64,000 bases of DNA, taken from positions 49,803 through 113,802 of the forward strand of contig CAJUEV010000005.1 in the NCBI GenBank assembly GCA_910585785.1. Reading direction: 5' to 3'. This DNA is from an uncultured Christensenella sp. GTDB lineage: Bacteria; Bacillota; Clostridia; Christensenellales; Borkfalkiaceae. Below, in pieces: positions 16,072 to 25,084 of this stretch (position 1 is the first letter of the stretch; the number at the start of each line of letters is the position of its first letter). The notes beneath the pieces were generated by a model. That model had not been told where the DNA came from. It saw nothing but the letters and a program-made list of their open reading frames with translations, and did not search any database. The translations under genes and the position numbers were made by a program.

Positions 16072-18975
16072 ATGAAATTGAAAAAAGCAATCGTTTTAGT
16101 GCTGATAGCGGCTTGCGCCGTATTTGCCGCCGCCGGTCTTTCCGCCTGTGATTTTTTGGACGGTTTGTTTGGCAAAACGCCCGATTGCGTTCACGAATAC
16201 GGCGAGTGGCTTGTAACGGAGGACACTTGCACGAGGCATACCGAAACGCGTACGTGCGTTTTGTGCAACGAAGACGAAACGCGCGAACTTACTCCGAAAG
16301 GACATAATTTCGGCGAATGGGAAGACGTTACGCTCACCTGCACCGAACACATTCAAAAACGCGCGTGCAAAGAATGTAATAAGGAAGAGACGAAGAAGCT
16401 TACTCCGAAAGGTCATAATTTCGGCGAATGGGAGGACGTTACGCTCACCTGTACCGAGCACACCCAAAAACGCGTATGCAAAGATTGCAACGAGGAAGAA
16501 ACACAGCGACTTACGCCCGACGGACATAACTTCGGGCAGTGGGAGGATGAGGAAGTTTCCTGCACTGTACATACCCAAAAAAGAAAATGCTCGGTTTGCA
16601 AGTTTGAGGAGAACAGACAGCTGCCTGCGGACGGGCACCGCTACGGCGAGTGGACGGATAAAATAAACACCTGTTTCGAGCACGTTCAAACAAGCACTTG
16701 TTCGGCTTGCGGCGACGTTAAAACACTCAACCTGCCCGCGGCGGGACATTCTTACGGCGAGTGGGTTGACGCGGTAAACACCTGTTTGAAACATATGCAA
16801 AAGCAAATTTGTTCGGCTTGCGGCGACGAGATTGAACGCGAAGTTAAGGCAAGCGGGCATAAATTTGCGCAGGGCTTGTGCGAGTATTGTAACACTCCTT
16901 TTTATGACGGCGATTACTCCGTGCTTGAAAAGTATAATTCAACCTACGGATATAATTATTTTGTAAATAACAACTTGACCGCGCAAAAAACTTTGTATGA
17001 AAGAATAGACGCCGTCGCCCGCGCTTTCCACGTCGACGGTACGGCTGACGCGCAAGCAAAAGTGCTTAGCAGGGAAACGGTTTACTGCGTTTCATCTGTA
17101 AAATACGCCGAATTGGGGCTTACTTCGGGCGAAGCGGCTTCGGTATGGAAAACTTTTAGGGACGACAATCCGCTTTATTATTGGCTTTCGTCGCAAATGG
17201 CTTACACTTCCGAAAGTCTTGATATTTTGTGCATTGACGAGTACGCGCAAGGCGCCGAGCGCGCAACCGCAAACGACTTTGTATACAACAAAGTTACCGA
17301 ATACTCGCTTTCGTACGATTTGGGCGACAACGCATACCGCAAAGCGCTGGCTTTTCACGACAAAATTATTTCCGTAACAGATTACGCCTACGACGAGCAA
17401 GGGAATCCGCAGTCGGCGGCTTGGGCGCACAATATTATGGGCGTTTTTGAAGAACGCGGCGCGGTGTGCGAAGGTTACGCCAAAACCTTTCAGTTGCTTT
17501 TAAACTATAACGGAGTTGAAAATATGTTCGTTACGGGTACGGGCAATGCAGAGGCGCACGCGTGGAACCTTGTTCGGCTTGATAACGGTGAATGGTATTG
17601 GTGCGACTTGACGTGGGATGACGCTCCCTCGTGGGAGTGGGGAATTTCCTATAACTATTTTCTTGTAAACGATACGCAAAAGGTAAACTGGTCTGACGGC
17701 GGTCGTTACTACAGTTACGACGCAAACTTTCTTGACAGTCACAAGCCGGATACGCCATTTGGTGAAGACGTAAACTTTTTATATTCCCTTCCCGAGCGCG
17801 CCGCCGCAATATACAAAGATAACAAATATGTAACCCTTCGCCAAACCTTTACAGTAGACGGCAATACCTACGCTGTCAGCGGTTATAACACCGTTCAGCT
17901 TGTCAAAAACGAAACTGCGGGCGCGGTAACCGTTCCCGAAACTGTAACATATCAGGGTACTACCTATACGGTTATTTCAATCGGCGTTATAAACAATGAC
18001 GGTTTGTTTGGTAGCGGTTCGGTTTTTAAAGGCGCAACCTCTGTGTTTATTCCCAAAACCGTTAAATTTATATGGGATAACGCAATGATTTGTTCGACTA
18101 ATTCGCGTATAACCGTAGACGCCGAAAATAAATATTTTTGCTCGGTCGAAGGCGTTCTGTTTACAAAATCAATGAAAACGCTGGTAAATTACCCCGCAAA
18201 CCGCGCGGGCGGGGAGTATAGTATTCCAGAGCAGACCGCGTGGCTTGCAACCGGTGCGTTCTCGCTTAACAAAAATTTATCCCGCCTTTACGTCGGCAAA
18301 AAAGTAGTCGCCAACGGTATTGCTTGCTGGGGCGTATATTACGATAATTCCCGCAACACGGTTTTAGGCGGTTGGCGGCGAATCGCGTACGATTTGAAGC
18401 GTACCGAAAATACGGGAATAATAGTAGACGAAGAAAATACCGCGTTTACTTCCGACGGAAAATGGCTTTACAGCAAGGACAAAACCAAGGCGTATTGCTA
18501 TTTCAACCGCGAGGCGACGGAAATAGAAATTCCCGCGACGGTCACAAGTTTTGACGACGACGTTTTTATGAACTTTACGATGCTTAAACGCTTTACGGTA
18601 GCGGACGGCAATACCGCCTTCGCCGTGCGGGACGGAATACTTTACAATAAAGTTTTCACTGAAATTGTTTATATTCCCGTCAAGGTAAGCGGTACGGTGA
18701 CGCTTCCCGCTACAATTACGCGGTTGGGTGATGACGTCAACACCGGTTTTAGTTATAAATACATAACGGAAATAAATATTTCGGTTACTTTAAAATATTT
18801 GGGAAGTTCCTCATTTTCCAGACCATATAGTCTTGAACGCATAAATTACGGCGGAACAATGGAACAGTGGCTTGCGATAGAAAAGCAAGAAAGATGGGTT
18901 TCCGGCACGGAAAAATTTGTAATAGTATGCACGGACGGCGTGCTTGACGTAAACGGCAATCGCGTAACAACATAA
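16072..18975 (+). CDS. surface lipoprotein: Cys-pair repeats, transglutaminase-like domain, BspA-like repeats
   Basis: A 967-residue exported lipoprotein. The signal peptide ends in lipobox LSAC (Cys26). Residues 40-285 hold six modules of about 40 residues of the type GHNFGEWEDVTLTC..H..KR.CK.C, each with a C-x2-C pair. Two neighbours are almost identical at DNA level (offset 120 bp), a recent duplication. Residues about 390-560 form a transglutaminase/protease-like core with Cys in GAVCEGYAKTFQ, His in EAHAWNLV and Asp in WCDLTWDD. The rest has leucine-rich BspA-type repeats (ATVTSFDDDVFMNF, LPATITRLGDDV). Such proteins act at the cell surface; the target is unknown. It is monocistronic, with its own promoter and terminator. 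Confidence 0.85.
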   Translation: MKLKKAIVLVLIAACAVFAAAGLSACDFLDGLFGKTPDCVHEYGEWLVTEDTCTRHTETRTCVLCNEDETRELTPKGHNFGEWEDVTLTCTEHIQKRACKECNKEETKKLTPKGHNFGEWEDVTLTCTEHTQKRVCKDCNEEETQRLTPDGHNFGQWEDEEVSCTVHTQKRKCSVCKFEENRQLPADGHRYGEWTDKINTCFEHVQTSTCSACGDVKTLNLPAAGHSYGEWVDAVNTCLKHMQKQICSACGDEIEREVKASGHKFAQGLCEYCNTPFYDGDYSVLEKYNSTYGYNYFVNNNLTAQKTLYERIDAVARAFHVDGTADAQAKVLSRETVYCVSSVKYAELGLTSGEAASVWKTFRDDNPLYYWLSSQMAYTSESLDILCIDEYAQGAERATANDFVYNKVTEYSLSYDLGDNAYRKALAFHDKIISVTDYAYDEQGNPQSAAWAHNIMGVFEERGAVCEGYAKTFQLLLNYNGVENMFVTGTGNAEAHAWNLVRLDNGEWYWCDLTWDDAPSWEWGISYNYFLVNDTQKVNWSDGGRYYSYDANFLDSHKPDTPFGEDVNFLYSLPERAAAIYKDNKYVTLRQTFTVDGNTYAVSGYNTVQLVKNETAGAVTVPETVTYQGTTYTVISIGVINNDGLFGSGSVFKGATSVFIPKTVKFIWDNAMICSTNSRITVDAENKYFCSVEGVLFTKSMKTLVNYPANRAGGEYSIPEQTAWLATGAFSLNKNLSRLYVGKKVVANGIACWGVYYDNSRNTVLGGWRRIAYDLKRTENTGIIVDEENTAFTSDGKWLYSKDKTKAYCYFNREATEIEIPATVTSFDDDVFMNFTMLKRFTVADGNTAFAVRDGILYNKVFTEIVYIPVKVSGTVTLPATITRLGDDVNTGFSYKYITEINISVTLKYLGSSSFSRPYSLERINYGGTMEQWLAIEKQERWVSGTEKFVIVCTDGVLDVNGNRVTT

Positions 18976-18977
18976 TC

Positions 18978-19010
18978 AAAGGCGGAAACATACGTTTCCG
19001 CCTTTACTTT
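18978..19010 (+). terminator. intrinsic terminator overlapping the dinB -35
   Basis: A 12-bp stem (AAAGGCGGAAAC 18978-18989, GTTTCCGCCTTT 18994-19005) with loop ATAC is followed by ACTTTTT. The last three bases of the right arm form the start of the dinB -35 box. Confidence 0.85.
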
Positions 19011-19031
19011 TTGCAAAATTCCGGTTATAAT
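19003..19031 (+). promoter_or_regulatory. dinB promoter positioned for a leaderless mRNA
   Basis: TTTACT (19003-19008), spacer 17 and TATAAT (19026-19031). The ATG at 19038 lies exactly where transcription should begin, and no Shine-Dalgarno is present. Confidence 0.7.
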
Positions 19032-19037
19032 AAAAGT

Positions 19038-20348
19038 ATGGAGCGCATTGTAATTCATTCCGATTTGAATAATTTTTACGCGTCCGTAGAAAAGCGCCTG
19101 CACCCCGAACTTGCGGGCAAACCCGTTGCGGTTTGCGGCAGCAAAGAGGAGCGCAGGGGTATAGTGCTTGCCAAAAGCGAGGAGGCAAAGCGTTGCGGAA
19201 TACGCACGGGCGACACCGTTTGGCAGGCGCAGAAAAAGTGCAAAGACCTTATTTGCGTTCCCCCGCATTTTGACGAATATATGAGTTTTTCGCGCAAAGT
19301 CAAAGCCGTTTATGCGGAATATACCGACCTTATAGAAAGTTACGGCATAGACGAGTGCTGGCTGGATTTAACGCATTCCACGCGGGTTTTGCCCGAATTT
19401 ACCCCCAAATATGTGCAGGTTAACGGCGAAAAGCACTTTTCGGACATATACCTTAAATTTATAGGCGATTTCATTCGCGGCGAAATAAAGCGCAAAGTCG
19501 GCGTTACCGTTTCCTGCGGGGTTTCGTTTAACAAAGTGTTTGCAAAACTCGGTTCCGACCTTAAAAAACCGGACGGAACAACCGTGATTTCCGCAGTCAA
19601 TTACCCTTCCGTCGTAAACGCTTTGCCCGTGGAAGATTTGTTGTTTGTGGGCAAGGCGACAACGCGTAAACTTTGCGATATGGGGCTGTCTACGATAGGC
19701 AGACTTGCCGCCGCGGACAGAGATTTGCTTATAAAAACTTTCGGAAAAGTCGGCGAAACGCTTTCGCGTTACGCCCGCGGAGAAGATAGCGACCCCGTCA
19801 AGCATATGGACGAAGTTAGGGAGTATAAGTCGATAGGCAATTCCTGCACTTACCCCGAGGATATTACGGATTTAACGCGTATTCAACGTCTTTTGTACGT
19901 GCTTGCGGAAAGCGTTGCCGCCCGCCTGCGCGAAACCGGGCAAGGGCTTGCGGATACGGTGCACCTGTGGGTGAGATATTCCGATTTAAGCGATTTTTCC
20001 ATACAAAAAAAGGTTCGCCACACTGCGCTTTGCGGCGAAATTGCCGCCCACGCCTTCGCGCTGTTTAAGGACAACATAAAAGCCCCCTTCAAGGTGCGCG
20101 CAATGGGCGTAACCGTTTCCGGCTTCGACAACGGTTTGTCGCAAGTAACGTTTGACGAGGAGTACGGCAAATATAAAAAACTTGACGCCGTTGAAAGATG
20201 CGTGGACGAAATCCGAAAAAAACACGGCTATGATAAATTGCAGCGCGGAATAGTTTCGGAAGAGCCTTCCCAAATGCGCAACGACATAAAAAATTCGCAT
20301 CTTATAAAACCCGCCAACTTCGAGGACAGGGGAAAGGATAAAAAATAA
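19038..20348 (+). CDS. dinB: DNA polymerase IV (Y-family translesion polymerase)
   Basis: An error-prone Y-family polymerase that bypasses lesions. The 436 residues start MERIVIHSDLNNFYASVE, with the first catalytic Asp and the steric-gate region. The second acidic motif is SYGIDECWLDLT at about residue 105 (family SxDE reads GIDE). Helix-hairpin-helix and little-finger domains follow (DLLFVGKATTRKLCDMG). The C-terminus ends without a clear clamp-binding peptide. I chose the ATG at 19038 because an upstream TTG frame has no ribosome binding site; the TATAAT 6 nt before the ATG implies leaderless translation. I see no SOS box. Confidence 0.92.
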   Translation: MERIVIHSDLNNFYASVEKRLHPELAGKPVAVCGSKEERRGIVLAKSEEAKRCGIRTGDTVWQAQKKCKDLICVPPHFDEYMSFSRKVKAVYAEYTDLIESYGIDECWLDLTHSTRVLPEFTPKYVQVNGEKHFSDIYLKFIGDFIRGEIKRKVGVTVSCGVSFNKVFAKLGSDLKKPDGTTVISAVNYPSVVNALPVEDLLFVGKATTRKLCDMGLSTIGRLAAADRDLLIKTFGKVGETLSRYARGEDSDPVKHMDEVREYKSIGNSCTYPEDITDLTRIQRLLYVLAESVAARLRETGQGLADTVHLWVRYSDLSDFSIQKKVRHTALCGEIAAHAFALFKDNIKAPFKVRAMGVTVSGFDNGLSQVTFDEEYGKYKKLDAVERCVDEIRKKHGYDKLQRGIVSEEPSQMRNDIKNSHLIKPANFEDRGKDKK

Positions 20349-20418
20349 TTTTATTTCAAAACATAAGCGCGGCTTATGGAGAGATTAAAAACTTGTATAA
20401 TTAACGGCGTTGCAAAGA

Positions 20419-20447
20419 TTGACTATTTTTTTCGCTTATCATATAAT
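20419..20447 (+). promoter_or_regulatory. strong promoter of glnN
   Basis: TTGACT (20419-20424), spacer 17 and TATAAT (20442-20447), a near-consensus sigma-A promoter 63 nt upstream of the ATG. No recognisable riboswitch lies in the short leader. Confidence 0.8.
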
Positions 20448-20509
20448 TTTAACGTAATACCGCGTGCGAAAAAACGCCCGCTTATAATTAATAAAGGAGA
20501 AACACACAT

Positions 20510-22591
20510 ATGAACCTTCCCGAAATGTTCGGCGAAAACGTTTTTAACGACTCCGTTCAAAAAGATACTTTGCCCAGCGAAGTTTACAAGGCGCTGCGCG
20601 CCACGATAGACGCAGGCAAACAGCTTGACGTATCGATAGCGGGCGCGGTTGCTTCCGCAATGAAAAAGTGGGCTATTTCAAAGGGCGCTACGCACTATAC
20701 GCACTGGTTTCAGCCGCTTACGGGACTTGCCGCCGAAAAGCACGACAGTTTTATAGAGCCGGAAGGCGACAGGGTTATAATGCGCCTTACGGGCAAAAGC
20801 CTTATAATAGGCGAGTCGGACGCGTCAAGTTTTCCTTCGGGCGGTTCGCGCGCAACGTATATGGCGCGCGGGTATACTGCGTGGGACCCCACTTCGCCCG
20901 CGTTTGTAAAGGAAGGCACTCTTTACATACCCACGATATTCGTATCGTACACGGGTGAAACGCTTGACAACAAAGCGCCGCTTCTGCGTTCGATGACGGC
21001 GTTGGATAAGCAGGCTAAAAGAATTTTAAAAATTTTCGGCATAGAGTGCAAAAAAGTTTTCACTCAGGTGGGACCCGAACAGGAATACTTCCTTATTTCC
21101 GAAGAAGAATACTATAAAAGAAAAGATTTAGTGCTTACGGGCAGAACGCTTTTCGGCGCGCCCGTCACCCGCGGACAGGAGTTAGAGGACCACTACTTCG
21201 GCACGCTCAAACCCAAAATCGGCGATTTTATGCGCGATTTGGACAGAGAGTTGTGGAGTTACGGCGTGCTTTCCAAAACCAAGCATAACGAGGTTGCCCC
21301 CGCTCAGCACGAAATGGCGCCCGTATTTTCCACAAGCAACATAGCCGTTGACGGAAATATGCTTACAATGGACGTTATGAAAAAAGTCGCCCACAAGCAC
21401 GGGCTTGCCTGCCTTTTGCACGAAAAGCCTTTCCGCGGCATAAACGGCAGCGGCAAACATAACAACTGGTCTATGTCCACCGAAAAGGGACTCAATTTAC
21501 TTAATCCGGGCGACTCGCCCGAAACCAACACGCTGTTCAAACTTGTGCTTGCGGCAGTAGTCAAAGCGATTGACGAGTATCAGGGCGCTTTGCGCGCTTC
21601 AATCGCTTCGGCTGGCAACGACCACAGGCTCGGCGCGGACGAGGCGCCCCCCGCGATTATGTCGGTATACCTCGGCGACCAGCTTGGCGCAATTGTGGAC
21701 AGTATTGTCAAGGGCGAAAGTTACACTGCGGCAAAGGCGGAAAAGGGTGGCATAGGCGTGCCCGAAAGCCCCATTTTCCCCAAGGACGCCACGGACAGAA
21801 ACCGCACCTCGCCGTTTGCGTTCACCGGAAACAAGTTCGAGTTCCGTATGCTGGGCTCGCAAGCCAACGTTTCGGACGCAAACATCTGCCTTAACACTAT
21901 CGTGGCGGACGCTTTCAGCGAATTTGCCGACGAACTCGAAGGCAAAAAGGACGTTGAAAAAGCGGTAAACGCCATAGTCACGCGCGAACTTAAAAAACAC
22001 TACCGCATTATTTTCAATCACGACGGTTACGGACCCGCGTGGGAGCCGGAGGCGGCGAAACGCGGATTGCTAAACAATAAAAACACGGCGGACGCGGTGC
22101 CCGTGCTTTATGAAGAAAAAAATATAGAAGTTTTTGTAAGACAGGGCGTTTACACCCGTGCAGAAGCGATTGCGCGCGCGGACATCCGTCTTGAAAACTA
22201 CACTAAAATTATAAATATAGAAGCGCTTACAATGATTGAAATGGTAAAGCGCGACGTTATTCCCTGCGTTTCGGACTTCATTGCAGAACTTTGCCAGAAC
22301 GCGGCATCCAAACAGTCGCTCGGCGTTAACATTCCTTGCAGAACGGAAATGAAACTTATTGAAAGGCTTGCCGAACTCAACGACAAAGCGAGCGACGCGG
22401 TTGAAAAACTTGAAGCAGACCTTAAACAGATTGACAAAGAGGACGTTAAGTCCGCTTCAAGCGCAATGGCTCACGTAATTATACCGGATATGGAAGCGGT
22501 GCGCGCGTGCGTGGACGAAATGGAAACGCTTACTTCCGCGGACTATTGGCCTTATCCCACTTATTACGACCTGCTTTACAGCGTAAAATAA
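20510..22591 (+). CDS. glnN: glutamine synthetase type III
   Basis: Condenses glutamate and ammonia with ATP to glutamine. The 693 residues and the absence of GSI-like N-terminal architecture identify the GSIII class. Class motifs visible are THYTHWFQPLTG near residue 65, FPSGGSRATYMARGYTAWD and the catalytic GPEQEYFLI. KHNEVAPAQHEMAPVF and FRGINGSGKHNNWSMST carry the metal/ATP contacts. GSIII is common in Clostridia and Bacteroides. A good ribosome binding site (AAGGAG) and a strong promoter indicate high expression. It is monocistronic, with its own terminator. Confidence 0.96.
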   Translation: MNLPEMFGENVFNDSVQKDTLPSEVYKALRATIDAGKQLDVSIAGAVASAMKKWAISKGATHYTHWFQPLTGLAAEKHDSFIEPEGDRVIMRLTGKSLIIGESDASSFPSGGSRATYMARGYTAWDPTSPAFVKEGTLYIPTIFVSYTGETLDNKAPLLRSMTALDKQAKRILKIFGIECKKVFTQVGPEQEYFLISEEEYYKRKDLVLTGRTLFGAPVTRGQELEDHYFGTLKPKIGDFMRDLDRELWSYGVLSKTKHNEVAPAQHEMAPVFSTSNIAVDGNMLTMDVMKKVAHKHGLACLLHEKPFRGINGSGKHNNWSMSTEKGLNLLNPGDSPETNTLFKLVLAAVVKAIDEYQGALRASIASAGNDHRLGADEAPPAIMSVYLGDQLGAIVDSIVKGESYTAAKAEKGGIGVPESPIFPKDATDRNRTSPFAFTGNKFEFRMLGSQANVSDANICLNTIVADAFSEFADELEGKKDVEKAVNAIVTRELKKHYRIIFNHDGYGPAWEPEAAKRGLLNNKNTADAVPVLYEEKNIEVFVRQGVYTRAEAIARADIRLENYTKIINIEALTMIEMVKRDVIPCVSDFIAELCQNAASKQSLGVNIPCRTEMKLIERLAELNDKASDAVEKLEADLKQIDKEDVKSASSAMAHVIIPDMEAVRACVDEMETLTSADYWPYPTYYDLLYSVK

Positions 22592-22599
22592 TAAAAAAA

Positions 22600-22617
22600 C
22601 CGCAAAAATGCGGTTTT
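22600..22617 (+). terminator. intrinsic terminator of glnN
   Basis: CCGCA (22600-22604) pairs with TGCGG (22609-22613) and is followed by TTTT. Confidence 0.65.
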
Positions 22618-22677
22618 GCGCGTATTGCGGCGAGCGCGGCGGGGAGGGATATTTATTTTCAACCGACCGTCATAAGC

Positions 22678-22706
22678 TTGACTTAAAACGCGTAAAAAAT
22701 TATAAT
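22678..22706 (+). promoter_or_regulatory. purA promoter
   Basis: TTGACT (22678-22683), spacer 17 and TATAAT (22701-22706). AGAGGTG precedes the ATG at 22739. No purine riboswitch or PurR-like palindrome is evident. Confidence 0.8.
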
Positions 22707-22738
22707 ATAAACCGAATGAAGTGTAAAGAGGTGCACAT

Positions 22739-24019
22739 ATGCTTACGAGTATTTGCGGAATAAACTGGGGTGACGAAGGCAAGGGCAGAATGGTTGATTT
22801 GCTTTCGGAAAAGTTTGACGTGGTTTGCCGTTATCAGGGCGGCAACAACGCGGGACATACCGTCATAAACGAGCGCGGCAGATTTATTTTGAATCTGCTT
22901 CCTTCCGGCATATTGCGCGAAAGCGTCGTAAACGTATTGGGACCGGGAATGGCGATTGATTTAAAGCACCTTTGCGGCGAAATGCAAAAACTGCGCGAAG
23001 GCGGCATAAAAATTTCGCCCGCAAACCTTAAAATTTCGGACAAAGCGATAATTACTATGCCCTATCACGTCTTGCAGGATGTTATGGAAGAAGAACGTCT
23101 TTCAAAAGCCACGGGCAAGCCGTACGGCTCTACCCGCCGCGGCATAGCGCCCGTTTACGCGGACAAATATATGAAAAAAGTTTTCCGTATGGGCGAACTT
23201 TTAAATACCGCGCTTTTGTATAAACGCCTGCCCGACGTTGTCGAGTGGAAGAATATGACTATAAAGGCGTACGGTTTCGAACCCGTCACCGTCGAGCAGA
23301 TGATAGAGTACTTCGAAACTTACGGAAAACCCCTTGCCGAATACGTCACCGACACGGGTCTTTACCTTAACGAGGCGAACAAGCAGGGCAAAAATATTAT
23401 GTTTGAAGCGCAGTTGGGCGCTTTGAGGGACATAGACTTCGGCATAGTTCCCTATACTTCGTCGTCGTCAACAATAGCGGCTTACGCTCCCATAGGCGCG
23501 GGCGTGCCCAACCTTACGTTGGATAATTCCATAGGAATAATGAAGGCTTATTCAAGCTGCGTCGGCGCGGGACCTTTTGCCTGCGAATACTTCGGAGAAA
23601 AGGCTGATAAATTAAGAGAGTTGGGCGGCGAATACGGCGCTGCCACCGGCAGACCCAGAAGGGTTGGACCTTTCGACGTAGTCGCGTCCCGTTACGGCAT
23701 ACGCTGTCAGGGAGCGAAGGAAATCGCGCTTACCAAACTTGACGTTTTAAGCGACTATGAAGAAATTGAAATTTGCACGCACTACACGCTTGACGGAAAG
23801 GTTATAGACGAATTCCCTTTTACCGACGTTCTGGATTTGTGCAAGCCCGTATTTGAAAAAGTAAAGGGCTGGAATTGCGACATTTCTAAGTGCAGAAAGG
23901 CGGCTGATTTGCCCAAAGCTGCGCTTGACTACATAAAATTGCTTGAAAAACTTTGCGAATGTAAAATAAAATACGTTTCCGTCGGCGCCGAACGCGACGC
24001 TTACGTCGAAATGTATTGA
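22739..24019 (+). CDS. purA: adenylosuccinate synthetase
   Basis: GTP-dependent joining of IMP and aspartate, the first committed step to AMP. The 426 residues are the usual length. The N-terminus GINWGDEGKGRMVD holds the catalytic Asp and GTP-binding loop, and GGNNAGHTV holds the catalytic His. TGKPYGSTRRGIAPVYADK is the IMP-binding segment and TGRPRRVGPFD the late aspartate loop. It is transcribed alone from a consensus promoter and ends in a long-stem terminator. purB is not nearby. Confidence 0.96.
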   Translation: MLTSICGINWGDEGKGRMVDLLSEKFDVVCRYQGGNNAGHTVINERGRFILNLLPSGILRESVVNVLGPGMAIDLKHLCGEMQKLREGGIKISPANLKISDKAIITMPYHVLQDVMEEERLSKATGKPYGSTRRGIAPVYADKYMKKVFRMGELLNTALLYKRLPDVVEWKNMTIKAYGFEPVTVEQMIEYFETYGKPLAEYVTDTGLYLNEANKQGKNIMFEAQLGALRDIDFGIVPYTSSSSTIAAYAPIGAGVPNLTLDNSIGIMKAYSSCVGAGPFACEYFGEKADKLRELGGEYGAATGRPRRVGPFDVVASRYGIRCQGAKEIALTKLDVLSDYEEIEICTHYTLDGKVIDEFPFTDVLDLCKPVFEKVKGWNCDISKCRKAADLPKAALDYIKLLEKLCECKIKYVSVGAERDAYVEMY

Positions 24020-24046
24020 TAATTAAACTATAATTTTATAAACTTA

Positions 24047-24085
24047 AAGCGCGGCGCTTGAATTCAAGCACCGCGCTTGCTTTTA
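24047..24085 (+). terminator. intrinsic terminator of purA
   Basis: AAGCGCGG (24047-24054) pairs with CCGCGCTT (24071-24078), with an inner GCTTGAATTCAAGC palindrome, followed by GCTTTTATTG. Confidence 0.8.
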
Positions 24086-24133
24086 TTGCGTTTAATTACA
24101 ATAGTTTGCCGCGTTGTCAACCGCGTTTTTCAT

Positions 24134-24162
24134 TTGCAATTTGGCGTTGACGGATATATAAT
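24134..24162 (+). promoter_or_regulatory. dapF promoter positioned for a leaderless mRNA
   Basis: TTGCAA (24134-24139), spacer 17 and TATAAT (24157-24162). The ATG of dapF begins at 24169, exactly six bases after the -10. No Shine-Dalgarno can fit. Confidence 0.7.
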
Positions 24163-24168
24163 GTAATT

Positions 24169-25020
24169 ATGAAATTTTATAAAATGCACGGTATTGGCAA
24201 CGATTACATATATTTCGACTGTATGCACGGTGAAGTGGAAAATCCCGAACAGCTTGCAATAAAACTTTCGGACAGACATTTCGGAATCGGCGGCGACGGG
24301 GTTATTTTGCTTTGCAAATCGGCAATTGTCGATTGCAAAATGCGTATGTTCAACGCGGACGGCTCGGAGGGCAAAATGTGCGGCAACGGCGTGAGGTGCG
24401 TGGGCAAACTCGCGCACGACTTGGGCTACGTCAAGGGCGACGTCTGCCGTATTGAAACGCTTTCGGGCATAAAAAAATTGCAGTTTACATTTGACGAAAA
24501 GGGGAAAGTGCGCGCGGCGAAAGTAAATATGGGCGCGGCGGTGCTTGAAGGTGAAAAAATCCCTTCCGTCTTCGGGGGGGACAAAATAGTTTCCCGCCCG
24601 TTTGAAGTTTGCGGAAAACAGTATAATATTACGCTTGTTTCAATGGGAAACCCGCATTGCGTGGTGTTTGAAGACCCCGACAGTATTGATTTGGTGGCGG
24701 AAGGCAAAAAGTTTGAAAACAATCCCGCTTTTCCCGAAAGAATAAATACCGAATTTGTCAAAGTTTTGGGCAAAAATCATCTTAAAATGCGCGTTTGGGA
24801 GCGCGGCAGCGGAGAAACGCTTGCTTGCGGAACGGGCGCCTGCGCGGTTGCGGTTGCGGCGTGCTTAAACGGCTATTGCGAAAAGGGAGAAGAAATAACC
24901 GTTTCGCTTTTGGGCGGCGATTTAAAAATTTTATACACGGACGAAGCGGTGTTTATGACGGGGCCTGCAACGCTGGTTTTTACGGGCGAAATAGAAATTA
25001 TAAATGAAATTCAGGATTGA
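24169..25020 (+). CDS. dapF: diaminopimelate epimerase
   Basis: Interconverts LL- and meso-diaminopimelate for lysine and peptidoglycan synthesis, using two cysteines as acid and base without a cofactor. The 283 residues start MKFYKMHGIGNDYIYFD. Catalytic Cys residues are in GKMCGNGVRC (about residue 72) and ETLACGTGACAVA (about residue 220). It fits with dapL downstream at 28191, which makes the LL-isomer by the aminotransferase route, so the cell uses the DapL variant of lysine synthesis. Its promoter places transcription start at the ATG itself. Confidence 0.95.
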   Translation: MKFYKMHGIGNDYIYFDCMHGEVENPEQLAIKLSDRHFGIGGDGVILLCKSAIVDCKMRMFNADGSEGKMCGNGVRCVGKLAHDLGYVKGDVCRIETLSGIKKLQFTFDEKGKVRAAKVNMGAAVLEGEKIPSVFGGDKIVSRPFEVCGKQYNITLVSMGNPHCVVFEDPDSIDLVAEGKKFENNPAFPERINTEFVKVLGKNHLKMRVWERGSGETLACGTGACAVAVAACLNGYCEKGEEITVSLLGGDLKILYTDEAVFMTGPATLVFTGEIEIINEIQD

Positions 25021-25035
25021 AAATTCTTGTAACTC

Positions 25036-25065
25036 TTGACATAGAATATTAATTAAGTATATAAT
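25036..25065 (+). promoter_or_regulatory. promoter of the lipoprotein pair
   Basis: A perfect TTGACA (25036-25041), spacer 18 and a perfect TATAAT (25060-25065), 19 nt upstream of the ATG at 25085. Confidence 0.8.
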
Positions 25066-25084
25066 TTACTAAAAGGGGTTAACT

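Noticed and set aside
20448..20509. Glutamine or other riboswitch in the glnN leader
   Set aside because: The leader is about 55 nt with no recognisable conserved core or terminator.
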